Below, piece after piece: positions 1 through 6,337 of a DNA stretch of 39,093 nucleotides (its first letter is position 1; every line of letters begins with the position of its first letter). The notes beneath the pieces are model-generated. The model had not been told where the DNA came from and did no database searches. It saw only the letters and a program-made list of their open reading frames with translations. Source of the DNA: Bifidobacterium sp. N4G05 (GTDB lineage: Bacteria > Actinomycetota > Actinomycetes > Actinomycetales > Bifidobacteriaceae); the NCBI RefSeq assembly GCF_002742445.1, contig NZ_NJNQ01000011.1:1-39093 (forward strand), read 5' to 3'. The translations under genes were made by a program, and so were the position numbers.

Positions 1-307
1 GCAGGCGGTTATGACCGCCGTGGCCGTAAGTACGGCATGCCTCATGCTGGTCACCGTGGTGTCGATGGCGCTGATGATCATCACCGACTGCTCGCTGTGC
101 GACGCACTGTTCGATACCTGCTCCGCGTTCGGCCTGGGCGGCTACTCGGTGGGCGTGGCCAGTGAAAGCAGCCCAACGGCGCTATACATTCTCGCCGCCA
201 CCATGTTCATCGGGCGTCTCGGACCGCTCACCATCGCCTACGCGATTTCGCGTCCACACAATCTCGAGGCCGTCCGCTACCCCACCGAGCAGATCGTGGT
301 CGGCTGA
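1..307 (+). CDS. TrkH/KtrB-family potassium uptake channel subunit, C-terminal part
   Basis: The reading frame is open from the window edge (first full codon at base 2) to a TGA at 305-307, so the N-terminal part lies outside. The visible ~101 residues hold a hydrophobic helix followed by the pore-loop-like FGLGGYSVG, whose GGYS resembles the degenerate selectivity filters of TrkH/KtrB repeats. The terminal-helix signature GRLGPLT is also present. The family forms the membrane pore of Na+-coupled or ATP-regulated K+ uptake, and a cytosolic RCK protein gates it. Such a protein is encoded 87 bp downstream on the same strand. KtrB and TrkH cannot be separated from this fragment alone. Confidence 0.9.
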   Translation, partial: QAVMTAVAVSTACLMLVTVVSMALMIITDCSLCDALFDTCSAFGLGGYSVGVASESSPTALYILAATMFIGRLGPLTIAYAISRPHNLEAVRYPTEQIVVG

Positions 308-394
308 CGATACGGCTTCATATACTTGCAGTTGCCTGCAATCACACATGAATATAGTTTTTTGAAGACGGAATTTCGAAAGGTGTATAACATC

Positions 395-1048
395 ATGGCT
401 AACAACACCAGAAGCGTTCTCGTAGTTGGTTTGGGGCGTTTCGGCAGCTCTGTGGCCACCACGCTCGACATGATGGGTCAGGATGTGCTCGCCGTCGACA
501 AAGATGGCGAACTGGTGAACCGTTGGTCTTCGCAGATTCCCACCGTGCAGGCCGACATGACCGATGTGATGGCGTTGGAGCAAATCAACGCATCCGATTT
601 CGACACGGCCGTCGTGGCCATCGGCGACAGCGTCGAAGCTTCCGTCATTACCGCCGGCAATCTGCTCGACGCCGGCATTTCCGACATTTGGGCCAAGTCC
701 GTATCGAAGGAACACGCCCGCATTTTGCAGCGCATCGGCGCACGCCACATCATCAACGCGGAAACCGATGCAGGCAAACGCGTCGGACATCTTGTGTCCG
801 GCAACTATCTCGACTACATCGAACTTGAAGGCGCATACAACGTCGTCAAAATACATACCCCCGCACACGTGGTCGGCTACACAATCGAAGACGCTCGCGT
901 GCATGAACGTTTCGGCATCACCGTGGTCGGTATCAAATCCCCGGGCAAGGAATTCGAATACGGTTCGAAAGAGCTCATCATGCACCGCAACGACGAGCTC
1001 ATCATCATGGGCAAGCAGGATCAGATCGACCGGTTCCTACGCGGCTGA
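395..1048 (+). CDS. ktrA: KtrA/TrkA-type RCK potassium channel regulator
   Basis: This 217-residue cytosolic regulator binds nucleotide and gates the K+ channel encoded just upstream. GLGRFG at residues 12-17 is the Rossmann GxGxxG of an RCK_N domain, and AVDKD follows at the end of the second strand. An RCK_C-like domain occupies roughly residues 135-217. Length matches single-RCK KtrA proteins and is half that of E. coli TrkA. The frame is open further upstream to an ATG at 326. The ATG at 395 is chosen because GAAAGG lies 11 bp before it and the protein then starts directly before the first beta strand. A terminator follows at 1065. Confidence 0.92.
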   Translation: MANNTRSVLVVGLGRFGSSVATTLDMMGQDVLAVDKDGELVNRWSSQIPTVQADMTDVMALEQINASDFDTAVVAIGDSVEASVITAGNLLDAGISDIWAKSVSKEHARILQRIGARHIINAETDAGKRVGHLVSGNYLDYIELEGAYNVVKIHTPAHVVGYTIEDARVHERFGITVVGIKSPGKEFEYGSKELIMHRNDELIIMGKQDQIDRFLRG

Positions 1049-1061
1049 CATGCTCGTTCCA

Positions 1062-1115
1062 TATGGAAAAATCCGGAATTTCATAATCATGATTTCCGGA
1101 TTTTCTTTTACTTAT
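1062..1115. repeat. Left copy of the 54-bp direct repeat flanking the insert
   Basis: This stretch carries the ktrA terminator. It recurs at 4400-4452 with one substitution (A1085 versus G) and one missing base (T1072). The two copies bracket about 3.3 kb of foreign-looking DNA and lie just beyond the 3' ends of two convergent core genes, ktrA and tlyA. It is much longer than a usual transposon target duplication, so an att-type crossover site is more likely. Confidence 0.8.
1065..1110 (+). terminator. Rho-independent terminator of ktrA
   Basis: AAAATCCGGAA (1068-1078) pairs with TTCCGGATTTT (1094-1104) around a loop of about 15 bases, and TTTTCTTTTA follows. It begins about 17 bp after the ktrA stop. 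Confidence 0.85.
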
Positions 1116-1418
1116 TTACTTGGCCCGTCCAAAGACAATCGTTATTTTCTGTGCGGCGCTCTCAACGCAAGTAAAGCGACAAGCCGGAGGAACAGGCAGC
1201 CAACCTGTTCAGCGCCGGATCATGGCCTTGGGATGGCCGGGCCCGTTTACAGTGTTGGTGTTGTTCGCTCAATCTCTTTTGGGAAATGTCACCGCCCCCA
1301 CCGTCTGGCTTCCCGAACTTACTCAGGGTTGCCGTTATTCCCTTGCGTTAGGAAGAAAACCTCCTCTCATAAACCGAGACATTTTTTCATCAATTCCAAG
1401 TGGGTTAAGAAGAAAAAA
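1116..1418. other. Non-coding left end of the insert
   Basis: No credible gene is seen in these 303 bp. The only structure noted is a perfect inverted repeat, GAACAGG (1190-1196) and CCTGTTC (1204-1210). It is enclosed by a second CCGG pair at 1184 and 1214, so a short hairpin could form. The stretch lies downstream of the minus-strand sigma-like gene and would be its 3' flank. No integrase gene or remnant was recognised here, although the end of an integrative element is where one would be expected. Confidence 0.5.
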
Positions 1419-1829
1419 TCAAAAAGTTTTTTTCATGCGTTCAAGGCCACGCTTGATCGACTGGCGAATAGACTCCTCATGTACGCCCTCGGCCTCGGCA
1501 ATTTCCTTAATCGACTTGCCAAGAATGATATGTGCATCAATTCTGCGGCCTTGGATCTCCGGCAGAGAATTGAGAGCGTTCCACAGACGAAGAAAGGTTT
1601 CCATTCGTTCAAGGAGCTCCTGCGGGGTCGGCTCATGTAGGCAAGCGGAATACTCAATCCCGTCATCGCAGTCCAGAGAATACTGCGCCTTGTGCCGGGA
1701 GAGCCGCCGCTGGTAGGCCATTTCGTAGCGGGCATCGGCCTTGAATACCTCGGCAACCTCGTCAGAAACTTCGATAAGCTGATCCTGCGTGTACCAATAA
1801 TAAAGATCTTTCAGATTGATAGTAGTCAT
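1419..1829 (-). CDS. Small sigma-70-like factor of a mobile element
   Basis: The protein has 136 residues. It has an N-terminal part rich in aromatic and acidic residues (LKDLYYWYTQ) and a C-terminal sigma region-4-like helix-turn-helix from about residue 85 (ILGKSIKEIAEAEGVHEESI, then RQSIKRGLERM). Short proteins of this type are common in Firmicutes integrative and conjugative elements, where they are annotated as sigma-70 family factors and often sit near the recombinase. The frame is open upstream to 1967. ATG 1829 is chosen because GGAGG (1838-1842) lies 8 bp before it and the protein then has the usual family length. The gene seems intact, but no partner recombinase is present. A role in transcription of element genes is inferred. 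Confidence 0.75.
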   Translation of the reverse strand: MTTINLKDLYYWYTQDQLIEVSDEVAEVFKADARYEMAYQRRLSRHKAQYSLDCDDGIEYSACLHEPTPQELLERMETFLRLWNALNSLPEIQGRRIDAHIILGKSIKEIAEAEGVHEESIRQSIKRGLERMKKTF

Positions 1830-2307
1830 CGTAAAATCCTCCATTTCAGTTTGTTCGGGGTTGGCCGGAAACGAAATGGAGTAATGGCGGAGAACGGCAC
1901 CGCACCTCGGGACACTTTGTCTCGAAGTCTGGAAAGCAAAATGCGCCTGCGCGACACAAAGCCGCACAAGCGCACGAAAAGATATTATCGGTTATGTACT
2001 GTTTAATTTCACATTCAAAACTGGACTGCTCCGATGGAGGGGCTACGCTTTTTTAGCTGGTGCAGATCACGCGAACAATGAAATAATAAAATGGACACGG
2101 CAATACCTCCCGGGAACCGCCGTGTCTTAAAAAAGGGTGACTTTAATACACCCTCCGTATTTCTACTTTTTGAAAAGAAAACGGCGGCTTGAAATTGCTA
2201 TTTCAAAACCGCCGTAAGGCTACTGTATTTTGTTTTGGCGCATAGAAACTCAGCCTCCGAAACAACGGTTTTTTTATTATCCCGTTGGGCGGATAAAAGT
2301 CTATGAT
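1830..2307. other. Non-coding stretch with a series of hairpins
   Basis: No gene is recognised in 478 bp between the sigma-like gene and the KTR operon terminator. Four hairpins can be read. They are GACACGGC/GCCGTGTC at 2094-2126, AGGGTG/CACCCT at 2134-2154, ACGGCGG/CCGCCGT enclosing TTGAAAT/ATTTCAA at 2181-2215, and CAACGG/CCGTTG at 2263-2287. An imperfect palindrome built on TCGGGACA lies at 1907-1925 and resembles the larger one at 4164-4197. Such chains of hairpins fit terminators or attenuators left after loss of a cargo gene, but no leader peptide is evident. Confidence 0.5.
2181..2215. terminator. Strong hairpin, possible terminator
   Basis: The outer arms ACGGCGG and CCGCCGT enclose inner arms TTGAAAT and ATTTCAA around a TGCT loop, giving about 14 paired positions. 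The right flank is not a clean T run and the left flank is A-rich (GAAAAGAAA), so termination of minus-strand transcripts is slightly better supported than plus-strand. Confidence 0.5.
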
Positions 2308-2359
2308 ATAAAAAAGCAGAGCCAATAACCTACATCAGTAAGTGGTCATCGGCTCTGCG
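2308..2359 (-). terminator. Rho-independent terminator of the padR-yjdF-KTR operon
   Basis: Read on the minus strand, GCAGAGCC (2358-2351) pairs with GGCTCTGC (2323-2316), and TTTTTTATATC follows. The 5' arm lies within the last few codons and stop of the KTR gene, so the coding region runs into the terminator. Confidence 0.85.
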
Positions 2360-2537
2360 TCTTTGCGTCTGGCTCTTTGATAACAATTATTTGAAAACCT
2401 TTTGCATCAATTAAATTTTCTTGTTTGCATTTTGGGCAAAACAAGGGAAAATTTTTTAGTTCTGTATTGTATCTAACTTTGATCCGTGTTTTATTACTAC
2501 ACACTGGACAATATATCCACTGCTCATCTATTATCAT
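2346..2537 (-). CDS. Cysteine-rich KTR-type zinc-ribbon small protein
   Basis: This 63-residue protein has C10-P-V-C13 followed by N-K-T-R (residues 15-18), then C34-P-K-C37. The pattern is a four-cysteine zinc-ribbon-like fold with the KTR signature of the 'cysteine-rich KTR' family. As I recall, that family is frequent in Firmicutes mobile elements, often near tetracycline-resistance genes. No resistance gene is present here. ATG 2537 is chosen over an upstream in-frame ATG at 2654 because it lies one base after the yjdF stop, AGGGGG precedes it, and the protein then begins at the conserved MIIDEQW. It is the last gene of a three-gene operon. Function unknown; metal or nucleic-acid binding is only inferred from the cysteines. 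Confidence 0.82.
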   Translation of the reverse strand: MIIDEQWIYCPVCSNKTRIKVRYNTELKNFPLFCPKCKQENLIDAKGFQIIVIKEPDAKTQSR

Positions 2538-2538
2538 T

Positions 2539-2949
2539 TTATCGCCCCCTATGTTTAGCCTTTTTCTTTTCTTGCCGTAAGGCATATTGACGTTCCTGTT
2601 CAGCTTCACGCTGTTCTCGACTTTTTGTCTTTCGTTCAACTTTGTTTTGCTCATGTTGCAATTTCAATGCTTGTTGAGCTTTAGTTCCAATTCCTCTATT
2701 TTGCAAGTGCTTGTTAATTTCGCGTTGCATTCGTTTAGGACTTATTCTTCGTTCTTCAACAACCTCATTTTTTATAGGCGGGCTAAACTTCAATTTGCCC
2801 CAATTTTTTAGCAAAAACTCATATACCTCGTAGTCTTTCGGCTCAGCCCCAAAGGTTATTTTACAAACTTCATATTTATCATTGTCAAATCGTTCATACA
2901 ATCCAATCCAAAAAGGATCTTCAAACAGAATAGTTAGGCTACATTTCAT
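2539..2949 (-). CDS. yjdF: YjdF-family protein (DUF2992)
   Basis: The protein has 136 residues. The N-terminal ~65 residues match the YjdF/DUF2992 fold (LTILFEDPFWIGLYER, then FGAEPKDYEVYEFLL). The C-terminal half is a highly charged Lys/Arg/Glu/Gln-rich tail (KTKSREQREAEQERQ) that probably forms a helix or coiled coil. In Bacillus and relatives, yjdF genes lie behind the yjdF riboswitch, which senses azaaromatic compounds. No such long leader exists here: padR ends directly before the start (stop 2950-2952, start 2949), so control would come from the padR promoter. A role in tolerance to aromatic toxins is an inference from the family. Low GC and Firmicutes-like codon use mark it as foreign. 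Confidence 0.85.
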   Translation of the reverse strand: MKCSLTILFEDPFWIGLYERFDNDKYEVCKITFGAEPKDYEVYEFLLKNWGKLKFSPPIKNEVVEERRISPKRMQREINKHLQNRGIGTKAQQALKLQHEQNKVERKTKSREQREAEQERQYALRQEKKKAKHRGR

Positions 2950-3477
2950 CTAATCAATCCTTTCAAACTGTTCTCGAAATGTATCAAGCCATTCTAAAAG
3001 CGTTTTATAAAGAAGTCCCTGTTGTTCAATAATGGTTTTCCCAACGAGGGGAATATTAGAGTATTCTGTTAAGTATTCCTCGTTAGTGCCGACAGAAACT
3101 GTAATGCTTTCCTTTAACTTGGAAATCAGATCAAGAGCAGCATCTTTATTGAGTTTATTTAGATTAGCAATAACAACATTAAAATCAAATAGTAAGGGAA
3201 CTGTTTGAGTAGCATAATATTGCATCAAACTATTAAAATAATCTTTTCCCTCATCAGTAATGGAGTACACTGCCTTATCCGCAAATCTATCCCCTTTAAC
3301 AATATCGCTTCGAAGATAGCCTTTTTCACTTAACTGTAAGACTTTTCGATAAATTGAAGGTATGCTTATTTTTGTCCATCTCGAAAGATGATGATATTCA
3401 ATATCTTTCTGTATGTCATATGCACTTTGCGGTTTTTCAGCTACAATCCCAAGAATCACTAAATCTATTGTTGACAT
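2950..3477 (-). CDS. PadR-family transcriptional regulator
   Basis: This 175-residue protein has an N-terminal winged helix (residues ~1-80; LVILGIVAEKPQSAYDIQKD, then SIYRKVLQLSEKGYL) and a C-terminal helical dimerisation region (~100-175), the architecture of PadR regulators with a long C-terminal domain. The family usually represses a neighbouring detoxification or efflux gene and is released by an aromatic or drug ligand. GGAGG lies 9 bp before ATG 3477. The promoter at 3507-3535 is overlapped by an inverted repeat at 3498-3525, so self-repression of padR-yjdF-KTR is likely. The gene is AT-rich, unlike the surrounding chromosome. Confidence 0.88.
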   Translation of the reverse strand: MSTIDLVILGIVAEKPQSAYDIQKDIEYHHLSRWTKISIPSIYRKVLQLSEKGYLRSDIVKGDRFADKAVYSITDEGKDYFNSLMQYYATQTVPLLFDFNVVIANLNKLNKDAALDLISKLKESITVSVGTNEEYLTEYSNIPLVGKTIIEQQGLLYKTLLEWLDTFREQFERID

Positions 3478-3497
3478 TATTTAATACCTCCAGTTTG

Positions 3498-3535
3498 CTA
3501 TTATCAATATTACTATTGTTGATAGCAAAAGTCAA
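3498..3535 (-). promoter_or_regulatory. padR promoter with overlapping palindromic operator
   Basis: On the minus strand a TTGACT -35 (3535-3530), a 17-bp spacer and a TAATAT -10 (3512-3507) can be read. The stretch 3498-3525 is an imperfect inverted repeat with arms CTATTATCAATA and TATTGTTGATAG. It covers the -10 element and most of the spacer, where a repressor would block RNA polymerase. Binding by the neighbouring PadR is inferred. Confidence 0.75.
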
Positions 3536-3665
3536 GTATGCACACCAGCTTTTTATAGTGAAAATATTCTTCAATTTCATAAGTGAAATTAAATAGTCAG
3601 TAGTATGAAATTCAAAATCGTTCAAATAATATCACATGAAATGTAAAATCATATCAGGTGATGTT

Positions 3666-4025
3666 ATGAAGATAGAACGAGATGAAAGACGCTTTGATTT
3701 TCACGATATAGGGCTCGCCATCAAGCGGGCAAGAGAAGCCAGCGGCATGACGCAGGAGCAACTGGCCTATATTGTTGACCGCGCTCCGCGTACCAGTATA
3801 TATAACGAAAATGACGGCCAGCATCCAAGCCTCAACACCTTTTATCAGATGGTCACAATGTTTGATATATCGGTGGATCAATACTTTTACCCGTCCCAAA
3901 ATAGCGGGAGCGAGTGCAGAAAGCGGATTGATGCCATGTTGAACGCCTTGGACGAAAGAGAATTGAAAATCGTTGAAGCTACAATCCAAGCGATGAAAGC
4001 ATCGAAAGAAACGGAGGAAACGTAA
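3666..4025 (+). CDS. XRE-family helix-turn-helix regulator of a mobile element
   Basis: The protein has 119 residues. Residues ~12-70 form a Cro/C1-type helix-turn-helix (LAIKRAREASGMTQEQLAYI, then GQHPSLNTFYQMVTMFDISV). The C-terminal ~45 residues are helical and charged (RKRIDAMLNALDERELKIVE). Near-identical layouts are common in Firmicutes integrative elements. ATG 3666 is preferred over the in-frame ATG at 3636 because AGGTG lies 5 bp before it and the family starts near this residue. GC content is about 50 percent, higher than the adjacent padR operon, so the insert is itself a mosaic. It runs towards the palindrome block and the relaxase remnant. The target is unknown. Confidence 0.85.
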   Translation: MKIERDERRFDFHDIGLAIKRAREASGMTQEQLAYIVDRAPRTSIYNENDGQHPSLNTFYQMVTMFDISVDQYFYPSQNSGSECRKRIDAMLNALDERELKIVEATIQAMKASKETEET

Positions 4026-4031
4026 AAGAAA

Positions 4032-4197
4032 GCGTAACCTCCTTTTTTTGCGCCATGTTGCGGGTTACGCGTTTTGGCAAGCAATTCGGATGTGGCCACA
4101 CTCCGAAATTTTTGCAGGGCGCAGGGCCCGCAAAAATGCTTGTTGGGGAGCTCCCCAAACCCGCTGTACTTCGGGACAAATTGTCCCCAAAGTACAG
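4032..4197. other. Palindrome cluster, candidate transfer origin or terminator block
   Basis: Four inverted repeats follow one another. They are GCGTAACC/GGTTACGC (4032-4039 and 4063-4070), ATTTTTGC/GCAAAAAT (4108-4115 and 4130-4137), a perfect 16-bp palindrome TTGGGGAGCTCCCCAA (4143-4158), and a ~34-bp near-perfect palindrome at 4164-4197 with arms CTGTACTT and AAGTACAG around GGGACAA/TTGTCCC. The block lies between the XRE gene and the relaxase remnant. Such clusters are typical of oriT regions, but the two flanking reading frames converge here, so nested terminators are the main alternative. Confidence 0.45.
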
Positions 4198-4227
4198 GTG
4201 CGCTGCACCGTAGTCTGCGGCCCGCCA

Positions 4228-4399
4228 CTATCGTTCCTGGGCCTTATTTTCACGCTCGTCTGTTATGCCGAGCAGATGATCAATGTTCGCTTTATTGCCA
4301 CGGCCTCCCGCATTTGCCGCTGGGTCTCCCGGTATTCTGCATAAAGCTCTTTTTTCTGTCCCGCCAGCTCACGGCGGGATTTTTTTAGTGTTTCAATCT
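4228..4399 (-). pseudogene. C-terminal remnant of a relaxase (MobA/MobL-like), frameshifted
   Basis: On the minus strand from about 4398 the frame reads a charged helical segment containing SRRELAGQKKELYAEYRETQ and then RQMREAVAIK. It then hits a stop after an apparent one-base deletion near 4290. In the next frame it continues ANIDHLLGITDERENKAQER and stops at TAG 4230-4228. This Lys/Glu-rich ending is characteristic of relaxases of Firmicutes conjugative elements, judged from memory of the family. Only about 55 residues survive, cut off exactly where the right repeat copy begins at 4400. The catalytic N-terminal domain is gone, so no mobilisation function is expected. Confidence 0.65.
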
Positions 4400-4452
4400 T
4401 ATGGAAAAACCGGAATTTCATGATCATGATTTCCGGATTTTCTTTTACTTAT
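4400..4452. repeat. Right copy of the 54-bp direct repeat, serving as tlyA terminator
   Basis: This is the near-identical partner of 1062-1115. On the minus strand it reads AAAATCCGGAAAT, a loop, then ATTCCGG and TTTTTCC, so it forms a terminator for tlyA, whose stop is 53 bp away. The core TCATGATCATGA is a perfect palindrome in this copy and is broken by one base in the left copy. Confidence 0.8.
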
Positions 4453-4504
4453 CTTATTTGCCTTGCCTACACTGCAGACACGGTTTTCTCAATCAGCCAC
4501 TGTT

Positions 4505-5287
4505 TCATTGCATGACCGCGTACAGCAGATATTCGATATTGCCATGCGTGCCTTCAATGGGAGATACCGTTGTGGCGCGCACGTCAAGCCCGTTGCATTC
4601 CGCGCATGCCACGACGGATGCCAACGCCTGTTCGCGTAATTCCTGACTTTCGACAATCCCGTTTTTTCCAAGGTTGCCCTTGCCGACCTCGAATTGCGGT
4701 TTGACCAGTAGCACGATCTGTGCCTGCGGTGCGGCGATTCTTGCGATCACGGGAATCACATAGGTCAGGGAAATGAACGACACGTCGGAAACAATCATTT
4801 CCGGACGATACGGCAAATCATCCACATACACATCGCGAATATTGACGCCGCTCATTTCGACAATACGATCGTCATGTGCGATTTTCGGGTCTAACTGTCC
4901 ATGTCCGACATCCAATGCGATGACCTGCGCGGCATCATTACGCAACAACACGTCACAGAAACCTCCGGTGGACGCGCCAATATCCAAGCAATGCAATCCC
5001 TGCGCTGAACGCAATCCTGCGTCGGCGAATCGTTCGAACGCGCCGACCAGCTTGTATGCGCCCCTGGAAACGTAACCGTCTCCCCTATCTGCTGTGATGA
5101 CGTCATCGCAACAGACTTTCGTTGACGCCTTGGTGACGGTGACACCGTTCACACTGACTTTGCCGTCCGCGATCAAACGTTGCGCTTTGGAACGACTGTC
5201 GGTCAGACCTCGTTCCAACAACGCAACGTCAAGACGAACTACTCGAATGGAATCACTGTTTCGCAATGGTTTTCCAATAATCGGCAT
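4505..5287 (-). CDS. tlyA: TlyA family rRNA 2'-O-methyltransferase
   Basis: This 260-residue protein has an N-terminal S4 RNA-binding domain (residues ~17-75) joined to a Rossmann FtsJ-type methyltransferase. RGAYKL (75-80) supplies the first catalytic Lys, LDIGASTGGF (101-110) binds S-adenosylmethionine, and VSDVSFISL and LLVKPQFE contribute the Asp and Lys of the K-D-K-E set. Mycobacterial TlyA methylates 16S and 23S rRNA cytidines and confers capreomycin sensitivity. Length fits the family. The start is less certain: ATG 5287 has only a weak GGAC upstream. It lies 10 bp after the HAD gene and is probably co-transcribed. It ends at the right repeat, which acts as terminator. Confidence 0.9.
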   Translation of the reverse strand: MPIIGKPLRNSDSIRVVRLDVALLERGLTDSRSKAQRLIADGKVSVNGVTVTKASTKVCCDDVITADRGDGYVSRGAYKLVGAFERFADAGLRSAQGLHCLDIGASTGGFCDVLLRNDAAQVIALDVGHGQLDPKIAHDDRIVEMSGVNIRDVYVDDLPYRPEMIVSDVSFISLTYVIPVIARIAAPQAQIVLLVKPQFEVGKGNLGKNGIVESQELREQALASVVACAECNGLDVRATTVSPIEGTHGNIEYLLYAVMQ

Positions 5288-5297
5288 GAACTGTCCG

Positions 5298-6323
5298 CTA
5301 GGAAATACGGAATTCCGGAACGATGATGCTGCTCACGTCGCGTCCGCTGTCAGCAGCGGCCCACATGGCACTGCATGCGGCACGCAACCCGTCGACGCTG
5401 GTGACGTCGGTGACATACAGACGATCGCCGTCAACACGAGCCTTCGCATCGCGGCACAGCCATGCGCCCTCATCATGCACCACTTCAGGAGCAGGCTCGT
5501 TAAGGCCGCGCAAATCCTTGGCGATGTAGGTTGGGCGAAGATGCGCCGGCGCGAACATGAGTTCGTTCGGATTAGTGACGCCGGTCAACACCGCAAGGGA
5601 ATCATATCCTCCACGATTGCCCGCCTCGATATCGGTGTCAAGACGGTCTCCAATGGCGAGGCACAGTTCCTTAGCCACCGGATCGTCACCATCATGGGCT
5701 GCGAGAACACGCGCCTCATCATACATGGCGGATTCCGGCTTGCCTGCGGACGAGACCGGTTCCACACCGGTGGCGTTGATCACCGCCATGATCATGGAAC
5801 CGCATCCCGGCGCAATGCCAAGCTCGCGAGGAATGGTCAGATCACGATTGGTAACGAAATAGGTCGCGCCATGCTCGACTGCATAAGCGATCTGCGCCAT
5901 CTCATTCCATGACATGTCGGGATACCAGCCTTGAATGGCGACAACCGGCTGCTCTTCCGCACGATCGACGACCTCAAGTCCCTGCTTGGACACTTCCTCA
6001 CGCAGATGTTGGGCGCCAAGCACGAAAACCTTCGAGCCTTCAGGCACGGCACGCGCCACCATTCGTGCGGCGACAACCGACGAGGTGATGACCTGCCATG
6101 GTTCGACTTCCAGATCGAACCCTTTCAGCTGGTCCGCTACCACGGACTGCAATCTGGACGAATTGTTGGTGGTGTATTCCACCGTCATGCCCGAAGATTC
6201 GGCCTTGCGAATGTTCTCGGCGGCATGTTCCACAGGGTTCTTGCCGCGGTAAACCACACCATCAAGATCAAGCAACGCCAGCTTGTACGCCTCGCTGAGC
6301 GGCTGATTCGTGGACTTCAGCAT
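5298..6323 (-). CDS. NagD-like HAD-IIA family phosphatase
   Basis: This is a haloacid-dehalogenase phosphatase of subfamily IIA with 341 residues. Motif I is DLDGVVY (nucleophile Asp ~19), motif II is the TNN-containing YTTNNSS (~51), motif III is AGKPESAMY and motif IV is GDRLDTDIEAG (~230). A C2-type cap lies between motifs II and III. The substrate is unknown; NagD relatives hydrolyse nucleotide monophosphates and sugar phosphates. A C-terminal extension of about 70 residues (VTSVDGLRAACSAMWAAADS) has no catalytic motif. The frame is open to a GTG at 6341 overlapping the TPR gene stop; ATG 6323 is preferred, with GAGG 12 bp upstream. An equivalent gene sits between a TPR gene and tlyA in mycobacteria (Rv1692, from memory). 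Confidence 0.85.
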   Translation of the reverse strand: MLKSTNQPLSEAYKLALLDLDGVVYRGKNPVEHAAENIRKAESSGMTVEYTTNNSSRLQSVVADQLKGFDLEVEPWQVITSSVVAARMVARAVPEGSKVFVLGAQHLREEVSKQGLEVVDRAEEQPVVAIQGWYPDMSWNEMAQIAYAVEHGATYFVTNRDLTIPRELGIAPGCGSMIMAVINATGVEPVSSAGKPESAMYDEARVLAAHDGDDPVAKELCLAIGDRLDTDIEAGNRGGYDSLAVLTGVTNPNELMFAPAHLRPTYIAKDLRGLNEPAPEVVHDEGAWLCRDAKARVDGDRLYVTDVTSVDGLRAACSAMWAAADSGRDVSSIIVPEFRIS

Positions 6324-6337
6324 GTGGGCCACGCACC

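Noticed and set aside
2308..3535. A yjdF riboswitch upstream of the yjdF homologue
   Set aside because: padR ends directly at the yjdF start, leaving no leader for an aptamer, and the 5' leader of padR is too short.
4065..4253. A 62-codon minus-strand frame rich in Cys over the palindrome cluster
   Set aside because: Its sequence is built from the inverted repeats and overlaps the relaxase end; no ribosome site or family support.
1116..4399. An antibiotic-resistance cargo gene (for example a tet gene beside the KTR gene)
   Set aside because: All frames in the island were accounted for; none encodes a ribosomal protection protein, efflux pump or modifying enzyme.
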